NCBI GenBank assembly: GCA_903822175.1
Contig: CAIJOB010000012.1
Coordinates: forward strand, 62,001 to 126,000
Direction: 5' to 3'
Source: an uncultured Alphaproteobacteria bacterium
GTDB taxonomy: Bacteria; Pseudomonadota; Alphaproteobacteria; Caulobacterales; Caulobacteraceae
DNA: 64,000 bases
Positions 43,199-52,816 of this stretch are shown piece by piece. The position numbers were made by a program, and so were the translations under genes. The notes under the pieces are model-generated. The model searched no databases and was not told the origin of the DNA. It saw nothing but the letters and a program-made list of their open reading frames with translations. Each line of letters starts with the position of its first letter. The first letter of the stretch is position 1.

Positions 43199-44317
43199 AT
43201 GCAGCAGCTGCGCCCCGGCGGGCCCACCCCCTTCTTTGTCGGGCAGACGCAGGCCAATCCGACCTTCTCCTTCGCCAATGTGGCGGGGCGGTATCTCTTG
43301 CTGGGGTTCCCGCCGTCCGACGCGAAGGCCCGCGACGGGGTGTTCGGCGTGGTCGGCCGCAACATGGACCTCTTGAAGGACGAGCACGTCGCCTGCTTCT
43401 TCGTGCTGCGCGACGAGGAGTCCTTCGCCAAGGCCCGCGACCGGTCGGGCATGCGTTGGTTCTTCGATCCGGAGGGGAAGATCGGCCGGCTCTACGGCGC
43501 ACTCGCTGAAGACGGCGCCGAGACGCCGATGTGGGTGCTGGTCGACCCGTCGCTGCGCGTGCTGTTCAGCCTGCCGATGAGCCAGACCGAGCAGCTGTTC
43601 CAGCGCCTGCGCGCGCTGCCGCCGCCGGACGACCACGCCGGCGTTCCGCTGCATGCGCCGGTGATGATCACGCCCCGGGTCTTCCCGCCCGAGCTCTGCC
43701 GCCGGCTGATCGCCTACTATGAGACCGAGGGCGGCCAGCCTTCCGGCGTGATGCGCGAACGCAACGGCAAGACCATCGGCGTGCTCGACGACTTCAAGAA
43801 ACGCCGCGACTGCACGATCGAGGACGAGGCCCTGCGCCGGGAGACCTACGCCGCCATCAAGTATCGCCTGCTGCCTGAACTGATGAAGGCGTTCCGCTTC
43901 GAGGTCACCCGCATCGAGCGCTACATCGTCGCCCGCTACGACGCGCAGGACGGCGGCTGGTTCCGGCCGCACCGCGACAACCTCACCAGCGGCACCGCGC
44001 ACCGCCAGTTCGCCTGTTCGATCAACCTCAACGCCGAAGAGTTCGAGGGCGGCGACCTGCGCTTTCCGGAATATGGCGCCCGCACCTACCGCCCACCGAC
44101 CGGCGGCGCCGTGGTGTTCTCCTGCTCCCTGCTGCACGAGGCGACGCCGGTGACCAAGGGGACGCGCTTCGCCTTCCTGCCCTTCCTCTACGACGAAAAG
44201 GGCGAAGAGATTCGCCTCCGCAACCAGCACCTGATCGTCGTCCCGGCCCCGCCGGAACCGGAGCCAGAAACTGAGGATGCCGAGCTGGACGCCTCAGCGC
44301 CCCCTGCACATTTTTGA
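43199..44317 (+). CDS. Redoxin-like / 2OG-Fe(II) prolyl-hydroxylase fusion
   Basis: A 372-residue fusion. Residues about 1-150 are a thioredoxin/AhpC-like fold (FFVGQTQANPTFSF, RYLLLGFPPSDAK, VLVDPSLRVLFS), but the peroxidatic Cys region is missing (FPPSDAKAR where TPxC is expected). Residues about 160-345 are a prolyl-4-hydroxylase-type domain with Fe ligands H258 and D260 (PHRDN), distal H313 (LLHEATPV) and 2-oxoglutarate-binding R323 (GTRFAF). A cytoplasmic hydroxylase with a non-catalytic redoxin module is likely. ATG 43199 is used; a TTG frame opens at 43121 but its residues do not fit. The target protein is unknown. Confidence 0.85.
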   Translation: MQQLRPGGPTPFFVGQTQANPTFSFANVAGRYLLLGFPPSDAKARDGVFGVVGRNMDLLKDEHVACFFVLRDEESFAKARDRSGMRWFFDPEGKIGRLYGALAEDGAETPMWVLVDPSLRVLFSLPMSQTEQLFQRLRALPPPDDHAGVPLHAPVMITPRVFPPELCRRLIAYYETEGGQPSGVMRERNGKTIGVLDDFKKRRDCTIEDEALRRETYAAIKYRLLPELMKAFRFEVTRIERYIVARYDAQDGGWFRPHRDNLTSGTAHRQFACSINLNAEEFEGGDLRFPEYGARTYRPPTGGAVVFSCSLLHEATPVTKGTRFAFLPFLYDEKGEEIRLRNQHLIVVPAPPEPEPETEDAELDASAPPAHF

Positions 44318-44329
44318 CAAGCTAGGCGT

Positions 44330-44345
44330 CGGCCAAGCTTGGCCG
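44330..44345. other. 16-base perfect palindrome before a PEP-CTERM gene
   Basis: CGGCCAAGCTTGGCCG is self-complementary. It lies 12 bases after the hydroxylase gene and 60 bases before the PEP-CTERM start, with a TTGACA hexamer at 44314-44319 overlapping the stop region of the hydroxylase. It could be a terminator for the first gene or an operator for the second. Confidence 0.35.
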
Positions 44346-44405
44346 TTAACTATTCCCCAGGTCGCCGGGCGGGGGCGCGCGGCGCGGATGTTGGGGAACA
44401 TCGAC

Positions 44406-45047
44406 ATGCAGACTTCACTCAGGCCCGCAGGCGCGATCGCGCTGGCCTCTATCCTGGCGGCCAGCCTGTTGGCGGCGACGCCGGCCCTGGCGACCAAGCC
44501 GGTGCACGACCCAAAGAGCAAAGATTACGTCTTCGACTTCAACGCCTACTGCGATGATTGTTCGGCCGAAGCCGGTCAGGACGAGTACGGCGAGGGCGTT
44601 CTGACGCTCAAGGGCGTCACGAACCTTTCCGATCTCTCCAACATCAATTTCGTCGATTTCACCTATAGCTCAAGCAAGACTGGCGACCTCGACATCAACA
44701 CGATCTCCAAGTTCACCGGCGATTTCAGCAACCTCAATGCGGTGACCGTCGACATCGAAGGCAGTTTCACCGCGCCACCCTGCGCCGAAAAGGGGTGCGA
44801 GAAGACCAAGGGCTCCCCGCTCTCCTACATCTTCGTGACCTCGACCACGGTCGACGACGGGCCAAACTGGTCCCTGTCCATCGCCAAGGGCAACAAGACC
44901 CCCAAGAACGCCGACCTTGGCGCAGCCTATAGCTGGACAGCCGCATCCGTGCCGGAGCCGGTCTCCTGGGCCCTGATGATCGCCGGCTTCGGCCTGGCCG
45001 GCGCGCAGGTGCGGATGCAGCGGCGCAACGCCCGGCGCGCCGCCTAG
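44406..45047 (+). CDS. PEPxxWA-CTERM sorting-domain protein
   Basis: A 213-residue secreted protein with a signal peptide (about 1-31, ending PALA) and the C-terminal signal PEPVSWALMIAGFGLAGA followed by an Arg-rich tail. The middle has a CDDC pair near residue 47 and a second pair (PPCAEKGCEK), suggesting disulphides. GGGGAA precedes ATG 44406 by seven bases; ATG 44388 is also in frame. It is one of three such genes in the window. Function unknown. Confidence 0.87.
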   Translation: MQTSLRPAGAIALASILAASLLAATPALATKPVHDPKSKDYVFDFNAYCDDCSAEAGQDEYGEGVLTLKGVTNLSDLSNINFVDFTYSSSKTGDLDINTISKFTGDFSNLNAVTVDIEGSFTAPPCAEKGCEKTKGSPLSYIFVTSTTVDDGPNWSLSIAKGNKTPKNADLGAAYSWTAASVPEPVSWALMIAGFGLAGAQVRMQRRNARRAA

Positions 45048-45134
45048 CGCGCCGCCGCTCGCCCCTGGCGAAAATCACCCGCTGCGGCCATGATCGAGCC
45101 GAAGGCGGCGCGAAGCTCGCCAGGGGAGGCTTGC

Positions 45135-46562
45135 TTGAAACATCTCATCGCCGGCGCGCTGGCACTGAGCCTCGTCTGGGCCGGCTCGGCCAACGCGGAA
45201 CCCGCCAAGGCCAAGATCGGCCAGGGCGTTCTGGTGGGCGACCAGTCCGCCGGGATTGCCAGCTTCCGCGGCATCCCCTTCGCCGCCCCGCCGGTCGGCG
45301 ATCTGCGCTGGAAGCCGCCGCAGCCGGCCGCCGCCTGGACCGGCGATCGCTCTGCCCATGACTTCTCGGCCAGCTGCATGCAGCGCACCCGCGGCGGTCC
45401 CGCGCCCTCGGAAGACTGCCTCTACCTGAACGTCCAGGGCCCCGTCGGCGCCAAGGACGCGCCGGTGATGGTCTGGATCCACGGCGGCTCCAACACCGGC
45501 GGCTCCGGCCCCATGTACGAGAGCCCGGCCTTCGCCAAGGACGGCGTGGTCTTCGTCACGATCAACTACCGCCTGGGCCCGTTCGGCTTCTTCGCCCATC
45601 CCGCGATCAGCAAGGCGGCGGGCGCCAGCGAGCCCCTCGCCGACTACGGGCTGATGGACCAGATCGCCGCGCTGAAGTGGGTGCAGGCCAACATCAAATC
45701 GTTCGGCGGGGATCCCAAGCGGGTCACGGTCTTCGGTGAGTCCGCCGGCGCCATCGACATCTACGCGCTGCTGGGCCTGAAGGCTGCCCGGGGCCTGTTC
45801 AGCCAGGCGATCGTCGAATCCAACATCACCTGGGGTGACTCCGCGCCGCTCGCCAAGGCCGAGGCCGACGGCCAGGCGCTGGCGGTCCGCGCCGGAGCGT
45901 CACCCACCGCCACGCTCGCCGACCTCAAGGCCATCCCCGCCGACAAGCTCTCCGCCGCGCAATCCGACGCCCTGTTCCCCATCGTCGATGGCCGCCTGAT
46001 GACCGAGACCTCCCTGCAGGCCATGGCCCGCAAGCACACCGTCGACGTGCCGATGATCGTCGGCTCCAACAGCTGGGAGGCCTGGCTCAACCAGCGGCTC
46101 AAGGGCCAGGCCGCGACCGACTGGACCAACAGCCAGGGCGGCGCGCCGGCCCGGTTCATCGCCGCCAAGTCGGCCGACGGCAAACCCGCCTGGCTCTACT
46201 TCTTCTCCTACGTCCCCACCGAGCGGCGCTCGCCCGACAACCAGGGCGCCCCGCACGCGGGCGAAATCTACTACGTCTTCAACGGCCAGCTCGCGCCGAT
46301 GATGTCGACGCCCAACCCGGCCAATCCGGTGTCCGGCCCCGCCGTCGCGTCGGCGGAGGACAAGGCCATGGCCGCCACCGTCCACGCCTGCTGGGTCGCC
46401 TTCGCCAAGACCGGGACGCCCAGTTGCGGAACCGTCGCCTGGCCCAGGTACGACGCCAAGACCGACCAGCTGATGGAGTTCGGCTCGCCCGCCGGCGTGC
46501 GGACCAACTTCCGCAAGGCCGCGCTCGACGCCGCCCAGGCGAGCGAAGCCGACGCGAAGTAG
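45135..46562 (+). CDS. Type B carboxylesterase, secreted
   Basis: A 475-residue esterase of the cholinesterase/carboxylesterase B family with a signal peptide (about 1-21, ending ANA). The catalytic Ser lies in VFGESAGA, and the oxyanion HGGSNTGGSG and EDCLYLNV signatures are intact. The His is probably the one in APHAGEIYYVF. TTG 45135 is the start, with GGGGAGG at 45123-45129; an upstream ATG at 45090 lacks this. It is followed by a YdcF-like gene. Confidence 0.92.
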   Translation: MKHLIAGALALSLVWAGSANAEPAKAKIGQGVLVGDQSAGIASFRGIPFAAPPVGDLRWKPPQPAAAWTGDRSAHDFSASCMQRTRGGPAPSEDCLYLNVQGPVGAKDAPVMVWIHGGSNTGGSGPMYESPAFAKDGVVFVTINYRLGPFGFFAHPAISKAAGASEPLADYGLMDQIAALKWVQANIKSFGGDPKRVTVFGESAGAIDIYALLGLKAARGLFSQAIVESNITWGDSAPLAKAEADGQALAVRAGASPTATLADLKAIPADKLSAAQSDALFPIVDGRLMTETSLQAMARKHTVDVPMIVGSNSWEAWLNQRLKGQAATDWTNSQGGAPARFIAAKSADGKPAWLYFFSYVPTERRSPDNQGAPHAGEIYYVFNGQLAPMMSTPNPANPVSGPAVASAEDKAMAATVHACWVAFAKTGTPSCGTVAWPRYDAKTDQLMEFGSPAGVRTNFRKAALDAAQASEADAK

Positions 46563-46592
46563 AGTGACGGTCGAGGCTTCGGAGTACGAGCG

Positions 46593-47840
46593 ATGCGTGG
46601 ATGGATCCTAGGACTGGCCGCGGCCCTGACCCTGGCCGCCCCGGCCTGGGCCCAGAGCCCAACCTACCACTTCATCCACTCAGACGACCCGGTCCTCGAC
46701 GCCAACGCCTACCTGCTGACCCTGATCGCCGCCGACCCCGCGGCCCTGAAGGTAATGCGCGAGAACCCGGCCATCGGCCTGATCGGCGACCGGCTGGCCC
46801 AGACGCGCGCTGAGCTCCTGAAGACCTGCCGCGCCGGCCCGACCTGCCCGGTCGATCAGCTCATGCTGCCGGACCGCGACGTCGCCGCCGCGGTCACGGC
46901 CCTCGAGCCGCTGGCGCAGCCCGGCGGCCCGCTGAACCGCCTCGTCCGCGAGCAGATGCGCCCCTCCGGCCGCTTCCAGAAATACGCCGATCTCGACGAC
47001 GGCCACATGTTCTCCTCAGCCTTCGCCGAGACCGCCCGCGGCGTGAACCGCCTCTTCCGCGTCTACGCCGACGGCGACAAACCACGCTATCCGGCCATCG
47101 ATTCCATCAGCTACCCGCCCAATGACCCGCACCTGCGCCAGATCGAGCGCGAGTCCGTAGAGGCTTCCACCGACCCCACGCCCACGACCACACCGCTGAC
47201 CCCCTGGTTCCGCGTGGCCTTCGACCTCCTGACCGCCAACCAACGCGACGAGGCCGCCCGCTACGAACCGCTCGAAGCCGGCGAGAACGCCAAGGCCTTC
47301 GCCCGCGCAAAGGCGCTCAACTGGAAGGCCAAGCCCTACACCGCCATCGTCGTGCCGGGCGCGGGGACCGAGGAGGGCGAAACCCACGTCTCTCCGGTCG
47401 GCGCCTTCCGCGACCGCCTGGCCGTCCAGCGCTGGCGCGAGGGCAAGGCGCCCTTCCTGCTGGTCAGCGGCGGCCACGCCCACCCCAACAAGACCGCCTT
47501 CGCCGAAGCCATTGAGATGAAGCACGACCTGATGGCCCACTACGGCGTCCCGGCCGACGCCATCGTCATCGACCCCTACGCGCGCCACACCACCACCAAC
47601 CTGCGCAACGCCGTGCGCCTGCTGTTCCGCATGGGCGCGCCGATGGATAGGCCGGTGCTGATCACCACCTCGCAGGACCAGAGCTTCTCCATCGAGCTCC
47701 CCTCCTTCGCCACGCGCAACAAGGCCGAGCTCGGCTACGAGCCAATGACCGGATACAGGCGCCTCACGCCCTTCGACGTCTCCGGCGTCCCCAATCTCAC
47801 GTCGCTGCACGCCGATCCGTCAGATCCCCTCGACCCGTAG
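46593..47840 (+). CDS. YdcF/ElyC-type (DUF218) exported protein
   Basis: A 415-residue protein with a signal peptide (1-20, ending AWA). Residues about 248-395 carry the DUF218 domain: AIVVPGAGTEEG, FLLVSGGHAHPNKTAFAEA, and IDPYARHTTTNLRNAVRLL. Related proteins act in envelope and peptidoglycan carrier metabolism, but this long periplasmic form is uncharacterised. The first 240 residues show no recognised domain. It is 30 bases after the esterase. Confidence 0.82.
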   Translation: MRGWILGLAAALTLAAPAWAQSPTYHFIHSDDPVLDANAYLLTLIAADPAALKVMRENPAIGLIGDRLAQTRAELLKTCRAGPTCPVDQLMLPDRDVAAAVTALEPLAQPGGPLNRLVREQMRPSGRFQKYADLDDGHMFSSAFAETARGVNRLFRVYADGDKPRYPAIDSISYPPNDPHLRQIERESVEASTDPTPTTTPLTPWFRVAFDLLTANQRDEAARYEPLEAGENAKAFARAKALNWKAKPYTAIVVPGAGTEEGETHVSPVGAFRDRLAVQRWREGKAPFLLVSGGHAHPNKTAFAEAIEMKHDLMAHYGVPADAIVIDPYARHTTTNLRNAVRLLFRMGAPMDRPVLITTSQDQSFSIELPSFATRNKAELGYEPMTGYRRLTPFDVSGVPNLTSLHADPSDPLDP

Positions 47841-47891
47841 GCCGCCGCTCGCCATAGTCCGGGCTCGGATCTGAGTTGGGGAATCTTTGAC

Positions 47892-49310
47892 ATGTTGAAG
47901 CGCGTTCTGGCCGCCGTCCTGGCGATGGGTCTGGCTGGGGGATCGGCCGCGGGCGCGTTGGCCCAGGACCTGCGCCCCGACCAGGTGAAGTTCCGCGAGA
48001 TCTACAAGGAGCTGGTCGAGACCAACACCTCGCTCTCCGCCGGCTCCTGCACGGTCGCCGCCGCCAAGATGGGCGCCCGCCTGAAGGCCGCCGGCTACAC
48101 CGACGCCCAGCTCACCTATTTCTCCGTGCCGAGCCATCCCAAGGAAGGCGGCCTCGTCGCCGTCTATCCGGGGACCAGCAAGACCGCCCGGCCGATGCTG
48201 CTGCTCGGCCACCTCGACGTGGTCGAGGCCAAGCGCGCCGACTGGACCCGCGACCCCTTCCAGTTCATCGAGGAAGGCGGCGTCTACTACGGTCGCGGCA
48301 CGTCGGACATGAAGGTGATCGACGCCACCTGGGTCGACATGCTGATCCGCTTCAAGGGCGAGCACTACGCGCCCAAGCGCACCATCAAGCTGGCGCTGAC
48401 CTGCGGCGAGGAGACCCTGGAGGCCTTCAACGGCGCCGACTACCTGGCCAAGAACAAGCGCGACCTGATCGATGCGGCCTTCGCGCTGAACGAAGGCGGT
48501 GGCGGCCGCGCCGACAAGGACGGCAAAGTGCAGAGCCAGGGCGTCCAGGTCGGCGAAAAGGTCGTCCAGCAGTTCCGCATGGAGACCACCAATCCCGGCG
48601 GCCACTCCTCCGTGCCGATCAAGGACAACGCCATCTACCAGCTGGCCCAGGGCCTCTTGAAAGTCCGCGACTACGACTTCCCGCTGCAGCTCAACGACAC
48701 CACCCGCGCCTTCTTCGCCAAGGCTGGCGAAGGGCGCACCGACGAAGCAGGCAAGGCCATGGTGGCGATCTCCAAGGACCCGGGCGATCACGCCGCCGAG
48801 GCCATCCTCAATCGCGACCGCGGCTTCCACTCCATGCTGCGCACCACCTGCGTGGCGACCCTGCTGGACGGCGGCCACGCCGAGAACGCGCTGCCGCAAC
48901 GGGCCGGCGCGAACATCAACTGCCGGATGTTCCCAGGCGCGACCATGGAGGACACCAAGGCCAGGCTCGAAGCCGCCATCGGCGACCCCGGCGTCAAACT
49001 GATCCCGCTGCAGCCGATCCGCGCCAAGCCGACCCCGCCGCCGCTCGACCCCAAGGTCATCGGCCCGATGGAAAAGGTCGCCGCGAAATACTTCCCGGGC
49101 GTCCCTCTGGTGCCGACCATGTCGACGGGCGCCAGCGACGCCATCTACCTGTCGCCGGTCGGTATCCCGACCTATGGCGTGCCCGGCTTCTACTCGACCC
49201 CGGAAGGCTCCGGCGCCCACGGCCTGAACGAGCACATGTCGATCAAGTCCGCCATGCTCGGCCGCGACTACCTCACCGAACTGGTCCGCACCTACGCCGA
49301 CGAGGAATGA
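47892..49310 (+). CDS. M20/M25/M40 family metallopeptidase, secreted
   Basis: A 472-residue exported zinc peptidase with a signal peptide (about 1-24, ending ALAQ). Metal ligands are found in LLGHLDVV, GRGTSDMK, LTCGEE and the late GLNEHM; the lid domain starts at TTNPGGHSSVP. It probably removes residues from dipeptides or small peptides outside the inner membrane. The ATGA at 49307 links it to the next, paralogous gene. Confidence 0.93.
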   Translation: MLKRVLAAVLAMGLAGGSAAGALAQDLRPDQVKFREIYKELVETNTSLSAGSCTVAAAKMGARLKAAGYTDAQLTYFSVPSHPKEGGLVAVYPGTSKTARPMLLLGHLDVVEAKRADWTRDPFQFIEEGGVYYGRGTSDMKVIDATWVDMLIRFKGEHYAPKRTIKLALTCGEETLEAFNGADYLAKNKRDLIDAAFALNEGGGGRADKDGKVQSQGVQVGEKVVQQFRMETTNPGGHSSVPIKDNAIYQLAQGLLKVRDYDFPLQLNDTTRAFFAKAGEGRTDEAGKAMVAISKDPGDHAAEAILNRDRGFHSMLRTTCVATLLDGGHAENALPQRAGANINCRMFPGATMEDTKARLEAAIGDPGVKLIPLQPIRAKPTPPPLDPKVIGPMEKVAAKYFPGVPLVPTMSTGASDAIYLSPVGIPTYGVPGFYSTPEGSGAHGLNEHMSIKSAMLGRDYLTELVRTYADEE

Positions 49311-49315
49311 TCCAC

Positions 49316-50745
49316 ATGAACCACGCTGCGAAACTTCTGATCGGGCTGGCGCTGGCGGTTCTGCCGTTGGGCGCCCAGGCCCAATCCGCAGCGCCGGCTC
49401 CGGCGCTTCGGCCGGACCAGATTGCCTTCCGTGCGCTCTATCGGGAGCTGATCGAGACCGACACCAGCGTCACCACGGGCAGCTGCACCGCCCTGGCCGA
49501 CAAGATCGCCGGCCATCTTCGCGAGGCGGGCTACGCCGACAGCCAGATCACCCGCTTCGTGGGCCCGGACCGGCCGAAGGAAGGCGGGCTGGTCGTCGTC
49601 CTGCCGGGATCATCGACGACCCTGAAGCCGCTGCTCCTGCTGGGTCACCTCGACGTGGTGGTGGCCAGGCGCGAGACTGGACGCGCGACCCCTACAAGCT
49701 GATCGAGGAGAACGGCTACTTCTACGGCCGCGGCACGGCCGACATGAAGGCCATGGATGCGATCTGGATCGACGCCATGATGCGCTTCAAGGCTCAAGGC
49801 TATGTCCCCAAGCGCGCGATCAAGCTGGCGCTGACCTGCGGCGAGGAGGGCGGCAGTCCCTTCAACGGCGCCCAATGGCTGGCCCAGAACCGGCCCGACC
49901 TGATCGCCGCAGAATTCGCGCTCAATGAGGGCGGCGGCGGACGCTCCGACGGCCACGGCAAGGTGCTCACCGCCAACATGCATGTGGGCGAAAAGACCTC
50001 CCAGAGCTTCCGCATCGAGACCACCAACCCGGGCGGCCACTCATCGGTGCCGATCAAGGACAACGCGATCTACGAACTGGCCGACGCGCTGGGCAAGGTT
50101 AGGGACTTCGAGTTCCCGTTGCAGATGAATCCTACCACCCGCGCCTTCTTCGCCAAGGCGGGCGCGGCGCGGGGCGACGACCTGGGCCGGGCGATGATGG
50201 CGCTCGCCAAGGATCCGACGGACAAGGCCGCCGAGGCGATCGTCAACACCGACCGCAGCTTCCACTCCATGCTCCGGACCACCTGCGTCGCGACCCTACT
50301 GGACGGCGGCCACGCCGAAAACGCGCTGCCGCAACGGGCCGGCGCCAACGTCAATTGCCGGATGTTCCCAGGGACCACGGCGGAAGAGACACGGGCGGTT
50401 CTAGTCGCAGCGATCGACGATCCGCATGTGACGGTGACGGCCAAGGTCGGCCGCGGGCCGCACGCCGTGCCGCCGCCGCTGGACCCGAAGGTGATCGGTC
50501 CCGCTGAGAAGCTGGTCGCGAAATACTATCCTGGCGTGCCGGTGATCCCAATGATGTCGACGGGCGCGACCGACGGGATCTTCCTGGAGTCGATCGGCAT
50601 CCCGTCCTACGGCCCGCCGGGAACCTTCACCGATCCCGACAATAACGGCACCCATGGCCTGAACGAGCGCCTCGCCGTTCGAGCGCTCTACACCGGCCGC
50701 GAACTGCTGACGGAATTGGTCAAGGCCTACGCCGAACAGGAATAG
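49316..50745 (+). pseudogene. M20 metallopeptidase paralogue with a one-base frameshift
   Basis: The same family as the gene before it, with the same length and shared blocks (GHLDVV, TTNPGGHSSVPIKDNAIY, FHSMLRTTCVATLLDGGHAE, GLNER). The frame breaks at about 49675: CGCGAGACTGG reads Arg-Glu-Thr, whereas the paralogue and sense require Arg-Asx-Asp-Trp, so one G is missing. The second part, from 49675 onward, continues with DWTRDP-type sequence. All other blocks are intact. It is therefore either a recent pseudogene or a sequencing slip. ATG 49316 with GAGGAA is the likely start. Confidence 0.85.
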
Positions 50746-50786
50746 CTGGCAAAGCGGCCCGGCGTCGCCGCCGGGCCCCTCAATTC

Positions 50787-50921
50787 CTAGCGGTGGCAGA
50801 CCCGGTGATGGTGATGCATGTGGCACATCATCCGGTGATGATGGCGATGTTCCGGCTGGGCTTGCACGGCGGTGGCGGTGAGCGCCATAACCAGGGTCAG
50901 GGCGGCGATTGCGGTTTTCAT
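50787..50921 (-). CDS. Very small His-rich secreted peptide
   Basis: A 44-residue gene product. Residues 1-21 are a signal peptide (MKTAIAALTLVMALTATAVQ). The predicted mature 23-residue peptide has ten His, three Met and two Cys, in PEHRHHHRMMCHMHHHHRVC. GGAGG lies nine bases before this ATG. A reading to 51002 is possible but lacks a site. It would bind Cu, Ni or Zn strongly. It sits between the M20 pair and a DUF885 gene. Function unknown; the strand bias and ribosome site argue that it is expressed. Confidence 0.66.
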   Translation of the reverse strand: MKTAIAALTLVMALTATAVQAQPEHRHHHRMMCHMHHHHRVCHR

Positions 50922-50998
50922 ATAGGGCATCCTCCACGGCCTCGCGGGCGGCGGCCCGGAGACTCTGAAGGGGGCAACGCCCCAACGCCGCTCAAGGT

Positions 50999-52816
50999 TC
51001 ACGGCGTAGCGGCGTTATCCTTCGCCTTCTGGAAGGTCACCGGCATGGGGTCCTTGCCACCCTCGGCGATGAAGCGGTCGATGCGGGCTTTCAGGACCGG
51101 GATCGGCACACTGCCCATGCTCAGCACCGTGTCGTGGAAGGCCCGGATGTCGAACTTCGGCCCCAGCGCCTTCTCGGCCTTCGCCCGCGCTTCCACGATC
51201 GCCATCATGCCCAGGTAGTAGCTCAACGCCTGCCCCGGCCAGGAGATGTAGCGGTCGACCTCGATCTCGATGTCGTGGTCGGCGAGCGCGGTGTTGTCGT
51301 GCAGATATTTGATCGCCTGTTCGCGGGTCCAGCCCTTGTGGTGGACGCCTGAGTCGACCACCAGCCGCGCCGCCCGCCACATCTGGAAGGTCAGCATGCC
51401 GAAGCGGTCGTAGGGGGTGTCGTACATCCCCATCTCGACACCTAGCCGCTCGCAATAGAGCGCCCAGCCCTCGCCATAGGCCGAGATGTAGACGTTGCGG
51501 CGGAACTCCGGCAGCCGGTCCTGTTCCTCCGCGAGCCCGCCCTGCAGAGAATGCCCGGGCGCGCTCTCATGCAGGGTCAGCGCCGTCAGATTGTACAGCG
51601 GCCGGCTTGGCAGGTCGTAGGTGTTCAACAGGTAGGTGTTCGTGCCGCCCCGGGCCGAGGTGTAGAAGGGCGCGATATCCGGCGCCACCGGCTCGATCCC
51701 GAACCGGCTCCGCGGCAGCCAGCCGAAATAGGCCGGCAGCTTGCCGTCCACCCGCTTGGCGATCCAGGCGGCGCGGTTGAGCAGCTCCTGCGGGGTCTTC
51801 ACGTAGAACTGCGGGTCGGTGCGCAGAAACTCCAGGAAGGCGGGGAAGTCGCCCTTGAACCCGGTCTCCTTCATCACCTCCAGCATCTGGGCGTGGATCT
51901 TGGCGACCTCGGAAAGCCCTAGCTGGTGGATCTCCTCCGGCGTCATGTCGGTGGTGGTGAATTCCTTGATCTGCGCCTGGTAGTAGGCCTTGCCGTCCGG
52001 CAGGGCCTCAGCCGCCAGCACCGTCGTCGTATGCGGGATATATTCGGTGTCGAGGAAGGTCAGCAGCTTGGCATAGGCCGGCATCACCCGGCCCTCGATC
52101 GTCCGCTTGGCCTCGGCCCGCAGCGCCGCCTGATCGGCCGGCGAGACCGACTGCGGCATGTGCTCGAAGGGCTTCCAGAACAGGGTGTGCTCGGCGTCAG
52201 CCGCCTCGCTGACATTCGACACCGACTTGTCGCGCCCGACTAGCGTTGCGCGCGGCGGGGTGAAGCCCCGCGCCAGGCCGCTACGCATATTGGCCGTCTG
52301 GTCGTCGAACCAGCGCGGCACGTCGTTCATCTGGGAGATCCAGTTCTTGTAGTCCTGGGCGTTGTGGAAGGTCCGCGACGAGGTGAACCCCAGGCCTGAC
52401 CAGAACTGCGAGTCCGAGTTGAACGGCTTCTCGTATTCCTTGAACCGGATCTGGTTGATCAGGGTGTCGAGCTGGTTGCGGTAGACCTCGTAGTTCACCG
52501 CCTCTTCGCCCGAGAGGTCCTTCTCGGCGATGGCGTCCACCGACTTGCGAACCTCCTGCCAGTGGGCCAGCCGCCGCGCCTGGCTGGCCGGGTCCACCTG
52601 GCCCAGCTTGGCATGCACGCCCGCCCCGCGCCGCTCGCCGGGGAACTCGCTCATCCGCCATTCCCACTCGGCCTTGTAAATCGCCTGGAACTTCGCGTCG
52701 GCCGGTCCCACCTTGGCGGCCTGGGCGCTCGCGGGCGGAACGTCTGGCGCCGCCGACACAGCGCCCGCGACCATCGCCGCCGCCAGGGCGACGCCCGCCA
52801 AAAGCCTCAAACGCAT
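50999..52816 (-). CDS. DUF885 family protein, secreted
   Basis: A 605-residue exported DUF885 protein with a signal peptide (about 1-23, ending VSAA) and the metallopeptidase-like motif LHESAPGHSLQGGL near residue 420, then EGWALYCERLG. It resembles the protein at 20742-22610 in organisation, sharing the motif, LVVDSGVHHKGWTREQA and PGQALSYYLGMM, although the two are clearly different genes. ATG 52816 has GGGGAG upstream. Likely periplasmic, substrate unknown. Confidence 0.88.
   Translation of the reverse strand: MRLRLLAGVALAAAMVAGAVSAAPDVPPASAQAAKVGPADAKFQAIYKAEWEWRMSEFPGERRGAGVHAKLGQVDPASQARRLAHWQEVRKSVDAIAEKDLSGEEAVNYEVYRNQLDTLINQIRFKEYEKPFNSDSQFWSGLGFTSSRTFHNAQDYKNWISQMNDVPRWFDDQTANMRSGLARGFTPPRATLVGRDKSVSNVSEAADAEHTLFWKPFEHMPQSVSPADQAALRAEAKRTIEGRVMPAYAKLLTFLDTEYIPHTTTVLAAEALPDGKAYYQAQIKEFTTTDMTPEEIHQLGLSEVAKIHAQMLEVMKETGFKGDFPAFLEFLRTDPQFYVKTPQELLNRAAWIAKRVDGKLPAYFGWLPRSRFGIEPVAPDIAPFYTSARGGTNTYLLNTYDLPSRPLYNLTALTLHESAPGHSLQGGLAEEQDRLPEFRRNVYISAYGEGWALYCERLGVEMGMYDTPYDRFGMLTFQMWRAARLVVDSGVHHKGWTREQAIKYLHDNTALADHDIEIEVDRYISWPGQALSYYLGMMAIVEARAKAEKALGPKFDIRAFHDTVLSMGSVPIPVLKARIDRFIAEGGKDPMPVTFQKAKDNAATP

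Noticed and set aside
20742..52816. The two DUF885 genes as a recent duplication
   Set aside because: They share only family motifs and lie 28 kb apart with different leaders; they look like old paralogues.
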